Assembly: GCA_017882455.1 (NCBI GenBank)
Contig: JADGPL010000017.1
Span: 16,890 to 80,889, forward strand
Origin: Solirubrobacteraceae bacterium
Lineage (GTDB): Bacteria > Actinomycetota > Thermoleophilia > Solirubrobacterales > Solirubrobacteraceae
Direction of reading: 5' to 3'
Length of the DNA stretch: 64,000 bases
How positions within the stretch are numbered: position 1 is the first letter of the stretch; every line of letters begins with the position of its first letter. The notes under the pieces are model-generated. The model was not told where the DNA came from. It ran no database searches and worked only from the letters and a program-made list of their open reading frames with translations. Of this stretch, positions 6,882-14,866 are shown in pieces. Both the position numbers and the translations under genes were made by a program.

Positions 6882-9453
6882 CGAGTGCGAGCGTGGGGGA
6901 GACCCGCGATGCCGACCAACCGGGGACGGCGGCGATGAGCAGCACGATCACGATCACAACCGCCAGGATCTCGAACGGGCGCCCGCTCGCCGCGAGGCTC
7001 GCGACCGGGAATCCCGTGACGTGCTTGAGGTACCCGTCGATGACCACCTGGCCATAGATGCCGGCTATCGCTCCGGAGATGCATCCGGCGCTCAGCATCA
7101 GGAGCGCTTCGATCATGAGGATGCGGCGCAGGCGTGGAGCGCGCACGCCGGAGAGTCGCAGCGCGGCGAACGAAGGACGGCGCTGCCAGACGCTCGAGCC
7201 CAGCGCTGCTGCCATCGCGAGGATCGCGGCCACCACGAGCAGGGTCGAGATCTCGCCGAGTCGGCTGAGGCCGGCGCTCGTCAGCGTGTCGATCCGCATT
7301 TCGCGTGTGTGGGCGCTCGATACCTCGAGCCCGCTGTCAGGACCCAGGGCTCGAGCGATAGCCGATCGCGCCCGTGTGAGGCTCGTGCCGGGGAGCAGCT
7401 CCACCCCCAGCGCGGTCGGTTCTCGTGTTTCCCACAAGCGGCTGTAGTCGCCGGTGCCCATGAAGATCACCCCTGGGCTCCACGCGAGATTCGTGGTGGT
7501 GGCGGCGAGGCGGAAGCGCGCCTGGCCGGATGGCGTCGGAAGCGTGAGCGCACCGCCCGGCTTGACGTGGTGCTGTTCGGCGATCTGCTCGGAGACGGCG
7601 ATCCATCCGCCTTCGCCGAGCCGCGTGACCGCGGAGGGCCAGCCTCCCTGGATCGTCTGGCTGCGCAGCACGCTGCTGCTCGCGCCCGCTGGACGGGCGA
7701 TAAGCCACGTTCGCCTGTCACCGAATTCGAGAAAGCCGCCCTGGAAGGCGCGGACGTGGGCGACGCCCGGAACCGCGGCGATCCGTCTTGCATAGTCGTC
7801 GGCGGCGAAGGTGACAGTGGCCTGGTTGTCTTCCGGGTTGGCGACCCACAGCTGCGCGTCCGCCGCGTAGCTGTGTGCGAAACCGTCGATACCACGAAGC
7901 AGGTCATCTCGAGAGCCGCCCAGCGCGATTCCGCCGAAGATAGCGACGGCGCCGGTCGCCGCAAGCGCGAGCGAGCGCAGCGTCGCCGCCTTCAGCGAGG
8001 TGAGCGAGACCTGCAGGCTGGTCAGCATCTGGCAGTGACCTGCCACCCATGCACCTGCTCGCAGGATGCCGGCGAACACCAATGGAACCGCGAGCACAGT
8101 GGCCAGCGCGAGGACTCCGCTGGCCATCAGCGCAAGCGACGGGCGCGAGGCGTAGAGCACGCTCGTCAGCGCCAGCAGGCCGAGGGCGGCGAGGCCCAGG
8201 CGCCGCTGGGTTCGCCCGCTGAGAGTGTTTCCAGGCGAGCCGTCTTCGAAGTACACGGCGTCCATCGCGCGTCCGCCGCGCATGTCGAGCAGCGGCACGG
8301 CCGAGGCGAGGAACGTGGCGAGGATGCCGCCGATCAGCGAGAGCAGCAGCGGCGTGGTGCCGACGATCGTGTTCGTGCCGAGCGTGAACGCCTCGGCGAG
8401 GTACCCCGAGGACTGGTGGAAGACGCCCAGCGACAGCGCATAGCCGCCCAGCAGACCGACGAGCGAAGCCGTGATCCCGAGGCAGAGGGCCTGGAAGACG
8501 ACGATCTGGACGATCGCGATCCGCTTGGTGCCGATCAGGCGCAGCTCGGCGATCGCCTGCCTGCGCTCGGGCACCGTGAGGAGCATGGCGTTGAACGCGA
8601 ACAGGAACCCGAGCAGCGCGCTGATCGCGGCGAAGAAGCCGCTGGCCTGGTCACTCGGCCTGAGCGCCTGGTCCAGCAGGGCGATGTCGGCATCCGCTGG
8701 CGCCACCGTCAAACGTCCGCCGGCGACCCGCTCGAGCGCTGCGCGCACCTGCGCCTCGCGCCCGGGACGCGTCTTGACCAGTATGCGCGTGAGGCGCCCG
8801 CGCAGGCCCGCCAGGCGTTGGAGGCGCGCGAGCGGAATGATCGCGACCCGCGCCTGGGAGAGGGCGCCAGCAGCTTCCGGGCCGAGCACCGCCGCCACCT
8901 TCAGCCGGTGGGCGGTGCCGCGCAGCTCCAGAGAGACCGTGGCGTTGCCCGAGGCGCTCGTCCCGAGCTCGGTTGCCGCGGTCCTGCTGAGCGCGATCGA
9001 CCCGTTCGAGAACACCGCGATCGGAAGCGTGTGCGCGAGCCCGTTCAGCAGCCCGAAGCTGAGGTTCGTGCCGGCCACGTTGATGGTCTCCCGCCGGCCG
9101 TGCGAGCCTGTGATCGTGGCGGTCTGTTCGAGCAGGGGCGCAGCCTGTGCGACGCCGGGCAGGTGCTTGACCTCGCTGAGCAGCCGCTCCTCCAGGCCGG
9201 CCGAGTCGCGCGCGCGAAGCTGCAGGCTGGCGGGCCCGGCGACCGCGTGAACCACTTCCCGGGCCGATCCGGCGACGCTGCCGTTGGCGATCAGCGCAGC
9301 GAACACGAGCGCCACGCCGCTCGCCACGCCGAGGCCGGCGAGCAGCTCCTGCACGCCGTGGACCCGCAGGCGTCGACGGTAGAGGTAGGCCAGGGCGTAG
9401 GGACGCAGCAGACCCCTCGCGCCGAGAGGCCTGGAGCGCACTGACGGGCTCAC
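6874..9453 (-). CDS. FtsX-type ABC transporter permease (large, two FtsX domains)
   Basis: 859 residues with the architecture of MacB/FtsX-type permeases: one N-terminal membrane segment (about 37-57), a large extracytoplasmic domain, a block of three membrane segments (about 265-392), further central segments, a second extracytoplasmic domain, and a C-terminal block of three segments ending near the C-terminus. This is the duplicated DUF214-like layout used for exporting or extracting lipids and peptides at the membrane rather than for import. It overlaps the upstream ATPase gene by four bases (ATGA) and the downstream DUF2600 gene by eight. The cognate ATPase is most likely 9450-10181. The substrate is unknown; the operon suggests a prenyl lipid or terpenoid. 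Confidence 0.85.
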   Translation of the reverse strand: MSPSVRSRPLGARGLLRPYALAYLYRRRLRVHGVQELLAGLGVASGVALVFAALIANGSVAGSAREVVHAVAGPASLQLRARDSAGLEERLLSEVKHLPGVAQAAPLLEQTATITGSHGRRETINVAGTNLSFGLLNGLAHTLPIAVFSNGSIALSRTAATELGTSASGNATVSLELRGTAHRLKVAAVLGPEAAGALSQARVAIIPLARLQRLAGLRGRLTRILVKTRPGREAQVRAALERVAGGRLTVAPADADIALLDQALRPSDQASGFFAAISALLGFLFAFNAMLLTVPERRQAIAELRLIGTKRIAIVQIVVFQALCLGITASLVGLLGGYALSLGVFHQSSGYLAEAFTLGTNTIVGTTPLLLSLIGGILATFLASAVPLLDMRGGRAMDAVYFEDGSPGNTLSGRTQRRLGLAALGLLALTSVLYASRPSLALMASGVLALATVLAVPLVFAGILRAGAWVAGHCQMLTSLQVSLTSLKAATLRSLALAATGAVAIFGGIALGGSRDDLLRGIDGFAHSYAADAQLWVANPEDNQATVTFAADDYARRIAAVPGVAHVRAFQGGFLEFGDRRTWLIARPAGASSSVLRSQTIQGGWPSAVTRLGEGGWIAVSEQIAEQHHVKPGGALTLPTPSGQARFRLAATTTNLAWSPGVIFMGTGDYSRLWETREPTALGVELLPGTSLTRARSAIARALGPDSGLEVSSAHTREMRIDTLTSAGLSRLGEISTLLVVAAILAMAAALGSSVWQRRPSFAALRLSGVRAPRLRRILMIEALLMLSAGCISGAIAGIYGQVVIDGYLKHVTGFPVASLAASGRPFEILAVVIVIVLLIAAVPGWSASRVSPTLALDE

Positions 9454-10181
9454 GCCTGCGCGGGCGGGGAGTGCGGATCGAGCGTGAGCCGGGCGTCTCC
9501 GCGGTCATTGCGCTGAGTCTCGACGAGCCTTCCATCGCGCAGGGTCAGGCGCCGGTCGGCGATCGCCGCGGCCTCGGCGTCGTGGGTCACCAGCACCACG
9601 GCCGCGCGACGTTCGTGGGCGATCGAGCGCAGCAGCTCGACGATCGCCTCGCTCCCAGCGCTGTCGAGGTTTCCAGTCGGCTCGTCGGCGAGTATCAGCC
9701 GGGGCTCGCCGGCGAGCGCGCGGGCGATCGCGACGCGCTGGCGCTCGCCACCGGAGAGCTCGTCGGGAGTGTGCTCGAGACGGCCGCCGAGGCCGACCCG
9801 CTCGAGCCACGGCGATGCCCGGGCCTGGGCCTCGCGCATCCCCACCCCGGCGAGAAGCAGCTTGATCGAAGCGTTCTCGATCGCGGATACGCGTGGCATC
9901 AGGTGGAAGTTCTGGTAGACGAAGCCGACATCCCGGAGCAGGTAGTCGCAGGCCTCGTTCTCGTTCAGAGAGGAGAGGTCGAGGCCGTCGTAGCGGACGG
10001 AGCCCTGGTCCGGTGCCAACAGCGCCGCGATCAGCAGCAGCAGCGTGGTCTTCCCCGAGCCGCTGGGGCCCAGCAGGGCGACCATCTCCCCCGGCTCGAC
10101 CGTCAGATCCACGCCGCTCACCGCGCGCACCTCCTCGCCGGCTCCCCGGTAGCGCTTCACCACCCCGTCTAGCTCGATCAC
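9450..10181 (-). CDS. ABC transporter ATP-binding protein (LolD/MacB type)
   Basis: 243 residues with all catalytic motifs of an ABC ATPase: Walker A GPSGSGKTT near residue 39, the Q-loop (VYQNFHLMP), signature LSGGERQRVAIARAL, Walker B LILADEPTGNLDS, and an H-loop (VLVTHDAEAA). The combination of DEPTGNLDS with an FtsX-type permease partner is characteristic of the LolD/MacB/FtsE subfamily. It powers the permease encoded directly downstream, whose start overlaps this stop. The upstream degenerate ATPase ends 54 bases before this start. Confidence 0.92.
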   Translation of the reverse strand: MIELDGVVKRYRGAGEEVRAVSGVDLTVEPGEMVALLGPSGSGKTTLLLLIAALLAPDQGSVRYDGLDLSSLNENEACDYLLRDVGFVYQNFHLMPRVSAIENASIKLLLAGVGMREAQARASPWLERVGLGGRLEHTPDELSGGERQRVAIARALAGEPRLILADEPTGNLDSAGSEAIVELLRSIAHERRAAVVLVTHDAEAAAIADRRLTLRDGRLVETQRNDRGDARLTLDPHSPPAQA

Positions 10182-10235
10182 CCCGGTGCTACCCCACGGC
10201 GGGGAACATCAGCCGGCTGCCATCCGCGCCCGGCA

Positions 10236-10937
10236 TCAGGCCGAACGACGCAATGGAAGGACCGGCGCGAGTCGGCGGCGCGACTCTCCGTGCAGCTCGC
10301 CTTCGCTCAACGTAAGCGCTCGCGCGCCGGAGAGGCCGGTTGTCTCGCCCGTGGTCGTCACGATCGCCATGCCGTCGTCTGCCAGCGACCGCAACAGCGC
10401 CAGGATCCCGTCGCGGGCGAGCATCTCGACGCCGATCGTCGGCTCGTCGATCAGCAGGACGCGCGGGTCCAGAGAGAGCGCCCGTGCGACCGCGACGCGG
10501 ACGCACTCCTCGCCGTCGAGCTCACCCGGCCGGCGCGCGGCACAGGCCTCGGCGCCGGCTCTCTCGAGGGCGGCCCTGGCGCGGCTGATGGCCACGGAAG
10601 GGGTCACACCGCGGGCGAGCTGGCCGACCGTGAGGTGATCGAGTGTCACCGCGCCCTCGCTGGGACGGAAGGTCTTGCGACAGTAGGCGATGTCGCCTCC
10701 GAGCACCTCGCAGCGCCGATCGCGCAGGTCGCGACCGTCGAAGCGGACCGTGCCGGCGTTCGGGGGCTCGATTCCGGAAGCCACCCGCAGGAGCGTGGAG
10801 CGTCCGGAGCGGCGCATGCCCCAGACTGCGACCATCTCGCCCGCCTCGACTTCGAGGCAGACATCGCGAAGCACGGTCTGCGTGCAGGGGCCGCGACCGT
10901 AGGACTTCTCGACGTGCTCGAGCTCGAGCAGGCTCAT
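10236..10937 (-). CDS. ABC ATPase-like protein with degenerate Walker A and signature motifs
   Basis: 233 residues with the overall fold of an ABC ATPase, but key residues are altered. Walker A reads GMRRSGRST, with the catalytic Lys replaced by Arg (codon CGC). The signature LSGGQ is replaced by LDGEE. The Q-loop region is YCRKTFRP. Walker B (VLLIDEPTIG) is intact, and the expected H-loop His is Thr (IVTTTGE). ATP hydrolysis is therefore doubtful. It may be a non-catalytic half of a heterodimer with 9450-10181, or a regulatory nucleotide-sensing subunit. ATG at 10937 is preferred over the ORF-track start because it overlaps the PadR stop (ATGA) and precedes a typical MSLLELEHVEKSYG start. 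Confidence 0.8.
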   Translation of the reverse strand: MSLLELEHVEKSYGRGPCTQTVLRDVCLEVEAGEMVAVWGMRRSGRSTLLRVASGIEPPNAGTVRFDGRDLRDRRCEVLGGDIAYCRKTFRPSEGAVTLDHLTVGQLARGVTPSVAISRARAALERAGAEACAARRPGELDGEECVRVAVARALSLDPRVLLIDEPTIGVEMLARDGILALLRSLADDGMAIVTTTGETTGLSGARALTLSEGELHGESRRRLAPVLPLRRSA

Positions 10938-11551
10938 CGCGACTGCGTCCGGGCTGCGGCGAGCGCCTTGAACTCGCGCCGGGCATACTCGACCCACGGG
11001 AGCTTGGCTTCCATCGACAGGCGGCTCTCCTCGGAGACGAGACGCGAGGCGAGCCCGGTGATGGGGTCGGGTGCGCTCGTGGCCGGGAGGATCGACGCCT
11101 CGCCCGCCTCTTCCAGGCAGGCCTGACCGTAGCGCTCGATGATCTCGAGGGCCATCTCCGGTTCCTGCGCGAACACGGCGAGCTGGCGTGCGAACAGGCG
11201 AGAGCGGCGCAGGTCGTCTCGGATCTGCTCCGTGAGCCGCTCCTGGTAGCTGCGCACTCCCTCATCCGTGGCCCGATAGCGGGGCTTCGGCTGCCGTCCG
11301 GCGCGAGTTCCCGGGATCTCTTCGATCATGTCCCTGCGCTGGAGGGTGTCGAGTGCGGTGTACACGTAGGAGACACCGCTCAGGTGCAGCATGCCGGCGT
11401 ATGCATGTTCGAACCGATGCGCCAGCTCGTACCCGTAGCTGGGTCGCTCGATCACCAGCCCGAGCAGCGCCCAGTGCACCGCCGACTGCATCGGCGCGCT
11501 CGCCTTCTTGCCGACTTCCGGGGTTTCACGCGCATTGGCTCCGACTTCCAT
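10934..11551 (-). CDS. PadR family transcriptional regulator
   Basis: 205 residues with an N-terminal winged helix typical of PadR repressors: WALLGLVIERPSYGYELAHRF, then LSGVSYVYTALDTLQRRDMIEE and the wing RYRATDEGVRSY, followed by a long helical C-terminal dimerisation domain. PadR proteins commonly repress a linked ABC exporter and are released by a ligand. It is the first gene of the operon running down to uppS and its stop overlaps the start of the degenerate ATPase gene. A 7-base inverted repeat 32 bases upstream (11583-11602) is a candidate autoregulatory operator. Confidence 0.9.
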   Translation of the reverse strand: MEVGANARETPEVGKKASAPMQSAVHWALLGLVIERPSYGYELAHRFEHAYAGMLHLSGVSYVYTALDTLQRRDMIEEIPGTRAGRQPKPRYRATDEGVRSYQERLTEQIRDDLRRSRLFARQLAVFAQEPEMALEIIERYGQACLEEAGEASILPATSAPDPITGLASRLVSEESRLSMEAKLPWVEYARREFKALAAARTQSR

Positions 11552-11582
11552 ATACGGAACACCCTAGTAACAGTCTGAAGTT

Positions 11583-11602
11583 TGAGAAAGCGACGTTTCT
11601 CA
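11583..11602. promoter_or_regulatory. Candidate PadR operator (inverted repeat)
   Basis: TGAGAAA and TTTCTCA form perfect 7-base arms around a 6-base spacer, between the padR start and the divergent HTH gene. On the minus strand it lies just upstream of a TACTAG hexamer that could be the padR -10 box, so a bound repressor would cover the -35 region. The assignment to PadR is inferred from position only. Confidence 0.4.
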
Positions 11603-11661
11603 CTTCTCCACAGACAGTCATGACACAGAACATTCCAGCGTCTGGCTTATCAGGAGGCCCG

Positions 11662-12189
11662 TTGGGCTGCATCATTCTGTCTGTGCACAGCGATGCGGAC
11701 ATTGGGAGACGAGCGCTTCGCGGCGGCGACGGCACGCACGCCGCTCGTGACGGGCGCCAGACGATCGGCGCTCGCGATCTCGCCGTTCCCGGCGGTGGCG
11801 AGCGCGGAAACGGCGCCTCGGCGCTGCGCGAGCGCCAGGCGGATCCCGAGAAGATCGTGATCGAGCTCTCGCCGGCGCAGGTCGACCGCGTGATTCGCGG
11901 GGCTGCCGACGGAGGCAACATCTCCGTGCTGCTCTCCGGCCTCAAGGACGTCCGCGAGGTCCTTGCCCGGGAACCGCGCCAGCTCGACGACAGCCGGCTT
12001 TCGCGTTCCCTGCTGGCCGGGCTGCTGATGCTGGCCTCGTTTCCGACCGACGGAAGCTATCTCGGCAACGCCGAGATCGCGCGCATGCTCGACATGAACC
12101 CGAGCACGACGCATCGCTACGTCTCGACCCTGGTCGCCGTGGGCCTGCTCGAGCGCGATCCGTCCACACGGCGCTACCGGCTCGTCTGA
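11662..12189 (+). CDS. Winged-helix (IclR-like N-domain) DNA-binding protein
   Basis: About 175 residues. The C-terminal half is a winged helix: LLAGLLMLASFPTDGSYLGNAEIARMLDMNPSTTHRYVSTLVAVGLLERDPSTRRYRLV, read here in pieces, resembles the IclR-type HTH in which an NPST recognition helix is followed by a wing. There is no IclR ligand domain after it. The N-terminal part is low complexity and unrecognised. The start is uncertain: TTG at 11662 has an AGGAGG four bases upstream and is my choice; ATG 11620 lacks one. The stop overlaps the next start by one base (TGATG), so the two products are probably made together and may interact. Confidence 0.65.
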   Translation: MGCIILSVHSDADIGRRALRGGDGTHAARDGRQTIGARDLAVPGGGERGNGASALRERQADPEKIVIELSPAQVDRVIRGAADGGNISVLLSGLKDVREVLAREPRQLDDSRLSRSLLAGLLMLASFPTDGSYLGNAEIARMLDMNPSTTHRYVSTLVAVGLLERDPSTRRYRLV

Positions 12190-12839
12190 TGGGCGCCTTC
12201 GAGGAGATGGCCGCGTTCGGCGCCGAGGCGTTCGTGCTTGGCGAGGAAGCCTCGGACCCACGCTACGTGGTCGTGCGCGACGCCGAGGATCTCGAGCGCC
12301 TGTGCGACGACATCTCTGGCGAGCGCGACTATCCGATAGTCGGGCTCACGTTGCGCGGCGATTCGCAGGAGCCGGTTCTGCGCGCGCGCGACATTCGCGG
12401 CGTGGTCGGGCCCGGCGTGCACATCTATCTGATCACCAGCGACGAGCTGCTGCACGGCCTGCGAGAGCTGCTCGGGTCGCGCCTGCGCGTCTGGGGCGGG
12501 GCGATCCGCGTGTGGTGGCCGGGGGCCACGGGGCGCGGCGATGCTGGCGATCATCCGCTCGTGATCGGCCTGGAGGATGAGGATTACCGTGTGACGCTCG
12601 AGGAGTTCGCGCACGAGTTCGACCTCAGCCGTCCCCGCGTGCGCACCCGCTTGCGGATCATCGAAGACGCGCGGGCATTCCTCGAGCGCGAGCTCGCCGA
12701 CGCGCAGGAGGAGGGCCAGAGGATGCACGAGCGCCTGCGTGACTCACAGATCGAGTGTCACCTGCTCCGCAGCCGTGCCGCGGCAGCCGAGGTGAGCCTC
12801 GCGGTGACGCGCGCCCAGCTTCCATCAGACCCGCGGTGA
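12189..12839 (+). CDS. Protein of unknown function, coupled to the HTH gene
   Basis: 216 residues, acidic N-terminal domain with alternating strands and helices and a conspicuous LRVWGGAIRVWWPGATG segment near residues 97-113, followed by a charged helical C-terminus (about 145-205) that looks like a coiled coil (RLRIIEDARAFLERELADAQ and beyond). No signal peptide or membrane segment, so cytoplasmic. It starts inside the stop codon of the HTH gene. I do not recognise the family. Its stop is three bases from the stop of the convergent deacetylase gene. Confidence 0.6.
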   Translation: MGAFEEMAAFGAEAFVLGEEASDPRYVVVRDAEDLERLCDDISGERDYPIVGLTLRGDSQEPVLRARDIRGVVGPGVHIYLITSDELLHGLRELLGSRLRVWGGAIRVWWPGATGRGDAGDHPLVIGLEDEDYRVTLEEFAHEFDLSRPRVRTRLRIIEDARAFLERELADAQEEGQRMHERLRDSQIECHLLRSRAAAAEVSLAVTRAQLPSDPR

Positions 12840-12842
12840 CGC

Positions 12843-13814
12843 TCAGGCGCCGCCGTAGGAGCTCGGTGCGGGCGGATCTTCGCGAGCCCCGTCGATGAGC
12901 GCCAGCAGCTGCGTCGCGCTCGTTCCGCCGAGCACGCGCAGCCGGTGCAGCCTGTAGGGATCCTCGCCCCGATGCGCCCAGCCGGGGATCACGGTGGTCG
13001 AGCCGGCGTAGCCGGCCGCTGCCACGGCGGCCACGACCGTGGGGTCGTAGTGGCCGGAGGGGTAGCAGAACCAGTTGACCGGCACATGGAAGCGCTGCTG
13101 AATCACCTGTCGCGCCACGGCGACCTGGTAGTGCAGCTGCGCCGCATCCAGCGTGATCAGGTCCGCGTGGCTGAAGCCCTGCGTGTCGAGCTCCCAGCCG
13201 GCGGAGAGGAGGCCGTGGATCTCGCCCTGGCCGAGCCCACCTTGGGACGGCGGGAGTCCGCTCAGCTGGATGTTCTCCACGCCGACCCAGCCGAGGCGGC
13301 GCAACACGGGGAGGGCCTGCGTGTACTGGGACTGATATCCGTTGTCGAAGCTGAGGACGATCGGCTTGCCCGTTCCCAGCGGTACCCCTCGCCGCCAGTA
13401 GGCACGCACCTGGTCGAGCGTCACGGCGTGCCAGCCCGCGCGCTCGAGCGCGCTCATCTGTTCGGCGAACTCGGCCGGCGACACGTAGAGCCCGGGGAAC
13501 GGCGCTCCCGCCGGCGGTTCGGCGATCACGTGGTACATCAGGATCGGGACGGGGGTCTGCCCGGGTGGGCCGGTGTGCGCACTCGCCTGCTGCCCGGCGG
13601 CTGAGGAGGACGAGCCGGTGCGTCGCTTGCTGGCGCTCCTGCCCGGGGCTGTGGCTGGGTGGGTGCCCGAGGAGCTGCTTCCCGAGCCTGCGCTCAGCAC
13701 GATCGCCGCGACTGCGATCAGCGCCAGTGCGAGCAGCGAAGCGAAGATGAGGCGGCGGCGGCGGATCGCGCGCCGGCGCTCCTCACGCCGGGCGCGTCGA
13801 GTCTCTTGATCCAT
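12843..13814 (-). CDS. Polysaccharide deacetylase family protein, altered metal site
   Basis: 323 residues: a cytoplasmic basic N-terminus, one membrane anchor (LIFASLLALALIAVAAIVL), a Ser-rich linker, then a NodB-type domain beginning at PILMYHVI. The first motif reads LSFDNGYQSQY, where active family members have FDDG; the second Asp, a metal ligand, is Asn. The usual HxxxH metal motif appears as DTQGFSHADL, so the first His is missing. Deacetylase activity on peptidoglycan or another glycan is therefore uncertain. ATG at 13814 is preferred to the TTG at 13838. It is divergent from the metal-binding lipoprotein gene and shares a 125-base control region. Confidence 0.8.
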   Translation of the reverse strand: MDQETRRARREERRRAIRRRRLIFASLLALALIAVAAIVLSAGSGSSSSGTHPATAPGRSASKRRTGSSSSAAGQQASAHTGPPGQTPVPILMYHVIAEPPAGAPFPGLYVSPAEFAEQMSALERAGWHAVTLDQVRAYWRRGVPLGTGKPIVLSFDNGYQSQYTQALPVLRRLGWVGVENIQLSGLPPSQGGLGQGEIHGLLSAGWELDTQGFSHADLITLDAAQLHYQVAVARQVIQQRFHVPVNWFCYPSGHYDPTVVAAVAAAGYAGSTTVIPGWAHRGEDPYRLHRLRVLGGTSATQLLALIDGAREDPPAPSSYGGA

Positions 13815-13901
13815 CCGGCTCGCCGAGGTCGAGGCCAACGCCCTTTGCGCTCATCTGGCGGGAGCATAGTCGCAGCAGAAGGAGACCAAGTCTTTTATAA
13901 G

Positions 13902-13913
13902 ACAAGATCTTGT
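13902..13913. promoter_or_regulatory. Candidate Fur/Zur operator (12-bp perfect palindrome)
   Basis: ACAAGATCTTGT is a perfect palindrome in an AT-rich stretch 26 bases before the metal-binding lipoprotein gene. That gene is followed, in the same transcript, by a Fur-family regulator. Position and symmetry suggest autoregulation of this metal-uptake unit by the linked Fur/Zur protein. It does not match the actinobacterial Zur consensus that I know exactly, so the assignment is inferred. Confidence 0.5.
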
Positions 13914-13939
13914 TTTCTTTGCTAGGCTCCCACGCTGCC

Positions 13940-14866
13940 ATGTCCCTCCGCAGAGCTCTCCTCGTCCTCACGCTGCTCGCGGCGGCCGCGCTCGTGGCTG
14001 GTTGCAATCGCTCGAGCCCGCCAGCCCGCGTGGCGGGCTCGGGTTCGGCCAGGCTGACGGTCGTATCGGCGGAGAACTTCTGGGGGAGCCTCGCCTCCCA
14101 GCTCGCCGGCGATCGGGCGAGCGTGCAGAGCATCATCGTCAACCCGAGCACAGACCCTCACAGCTATCAGCCGAGCGCCCGGGACGCTCGTACGATCGCG
14201 GGGGCGGACATGGTCATCGTCAACGGCGCTGGATACGACGAATGGGCGCACCAGCTGCTGCAGGCGAGCCCGCTCTCCGGGCGCAAGGTCCTCAACGTCG
14301 GCGCGCTGCTCGCGCTTGCCCCGGGTGCCAATCCGCATCGGTGGTACTACCCGGCCGACGTACGCGCGGTCATCGGCCGGATCGTCGCGGACTACGACCG
14401 CCTGGATCCCGCCGACGCCACCTATTTCGCCCAGCGCCGGCACCACCTCGAAGCGCTCGGCCTCGCACGCTATGACGCGCTCAGGCGCGAGATCCGCGCG
14501 CGCTACTCGGGGGTGGCGGTCGGCTACAGCGAGAGCATCTTCCAGGGGCTCGGGGAAGATCTCGGCCTGCGGCTCCTGACTCCGTACAGCTTCGCGAAGG
14601 CGATCGCCGAGGGCACCGACGTGACGGCCGGCGACAAGGAGACGGTGGACACCCAGGCGCGCCTGCGCGAGATCGAGGTGTGGGTCTACAACAGCCAGAA
14701 CGTGACGCCGGATGTGCAGCGCGTCAGCCAGATCGTTCGCAGTGAGCAGATCCCGATCGTGACCGTCACCGAGACGCTCTCGCCGGCGTCGGCCAGCTTC
14801 GAGCAGTGGCAGGTGGGCGAGCTCGAAGCGCTCCTCCGCGCCCTGCACCGGGCGACCGGACGCTGA
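13940..14866 (+). CDS. Metal (Zn/Mn) ABC transporter substrate-binding lipoprotein
   Basis: 308 residues with a lipoprotein signal (ending LVAGC) and the ZnuA/TroA-type cluster A-I fold. Likely metal ligands are the His in TDPHSYQPS, the His in NPHRWYYP, the Glu in GYSESIF and the Asp in GTDVTAGD. ZnuA proteins usually have His at the third position; Glu there suggests Mn2+ or a mixed site. The ZnuA His-rich loop is absent. No permease or ATPase gene accompanies it here, so it must use a transporter encoded elsewhere. Its stop overlaps the start of the Fur-family gene (TGATG). ATG 13940 is chosen over the ORF-track start at 13910 because it begins the signal peptide. Confidence 0.88.
   Translation: MSLRRALLVLTLLAAAALVAGCNRSSPPARVAGSGSARLTVVSAENFWGSLASQLAGDRASVQSIIVNPSTDPHSYQPSARDARTIAGADMVIVNGAGYDEWAHQLLQASPLSGRKVLNVGALLALAPGANPHRWYYPADVRAVIGRIVADYDRLDPADATYFAQRRHHLEALGLARYDALRREIRARYSGVAVGYSESIFQGLGEDLGLRLLTPYSFAKAIAEGTDVTAGDKETVDTQARLREIEVWVYNSQNVTPDVQRVSQIVRSEQIPIVTVTETLSPASASFEQWQVGELEALLRALHRATGR

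Noticed and set aside
6526-9444. 972-codon plus-strand ORF
   Set aside because: Antisense shadow of the FtsX permease and DUF2600 genes; the minus strand carries recognisable motifs and coupled starts.
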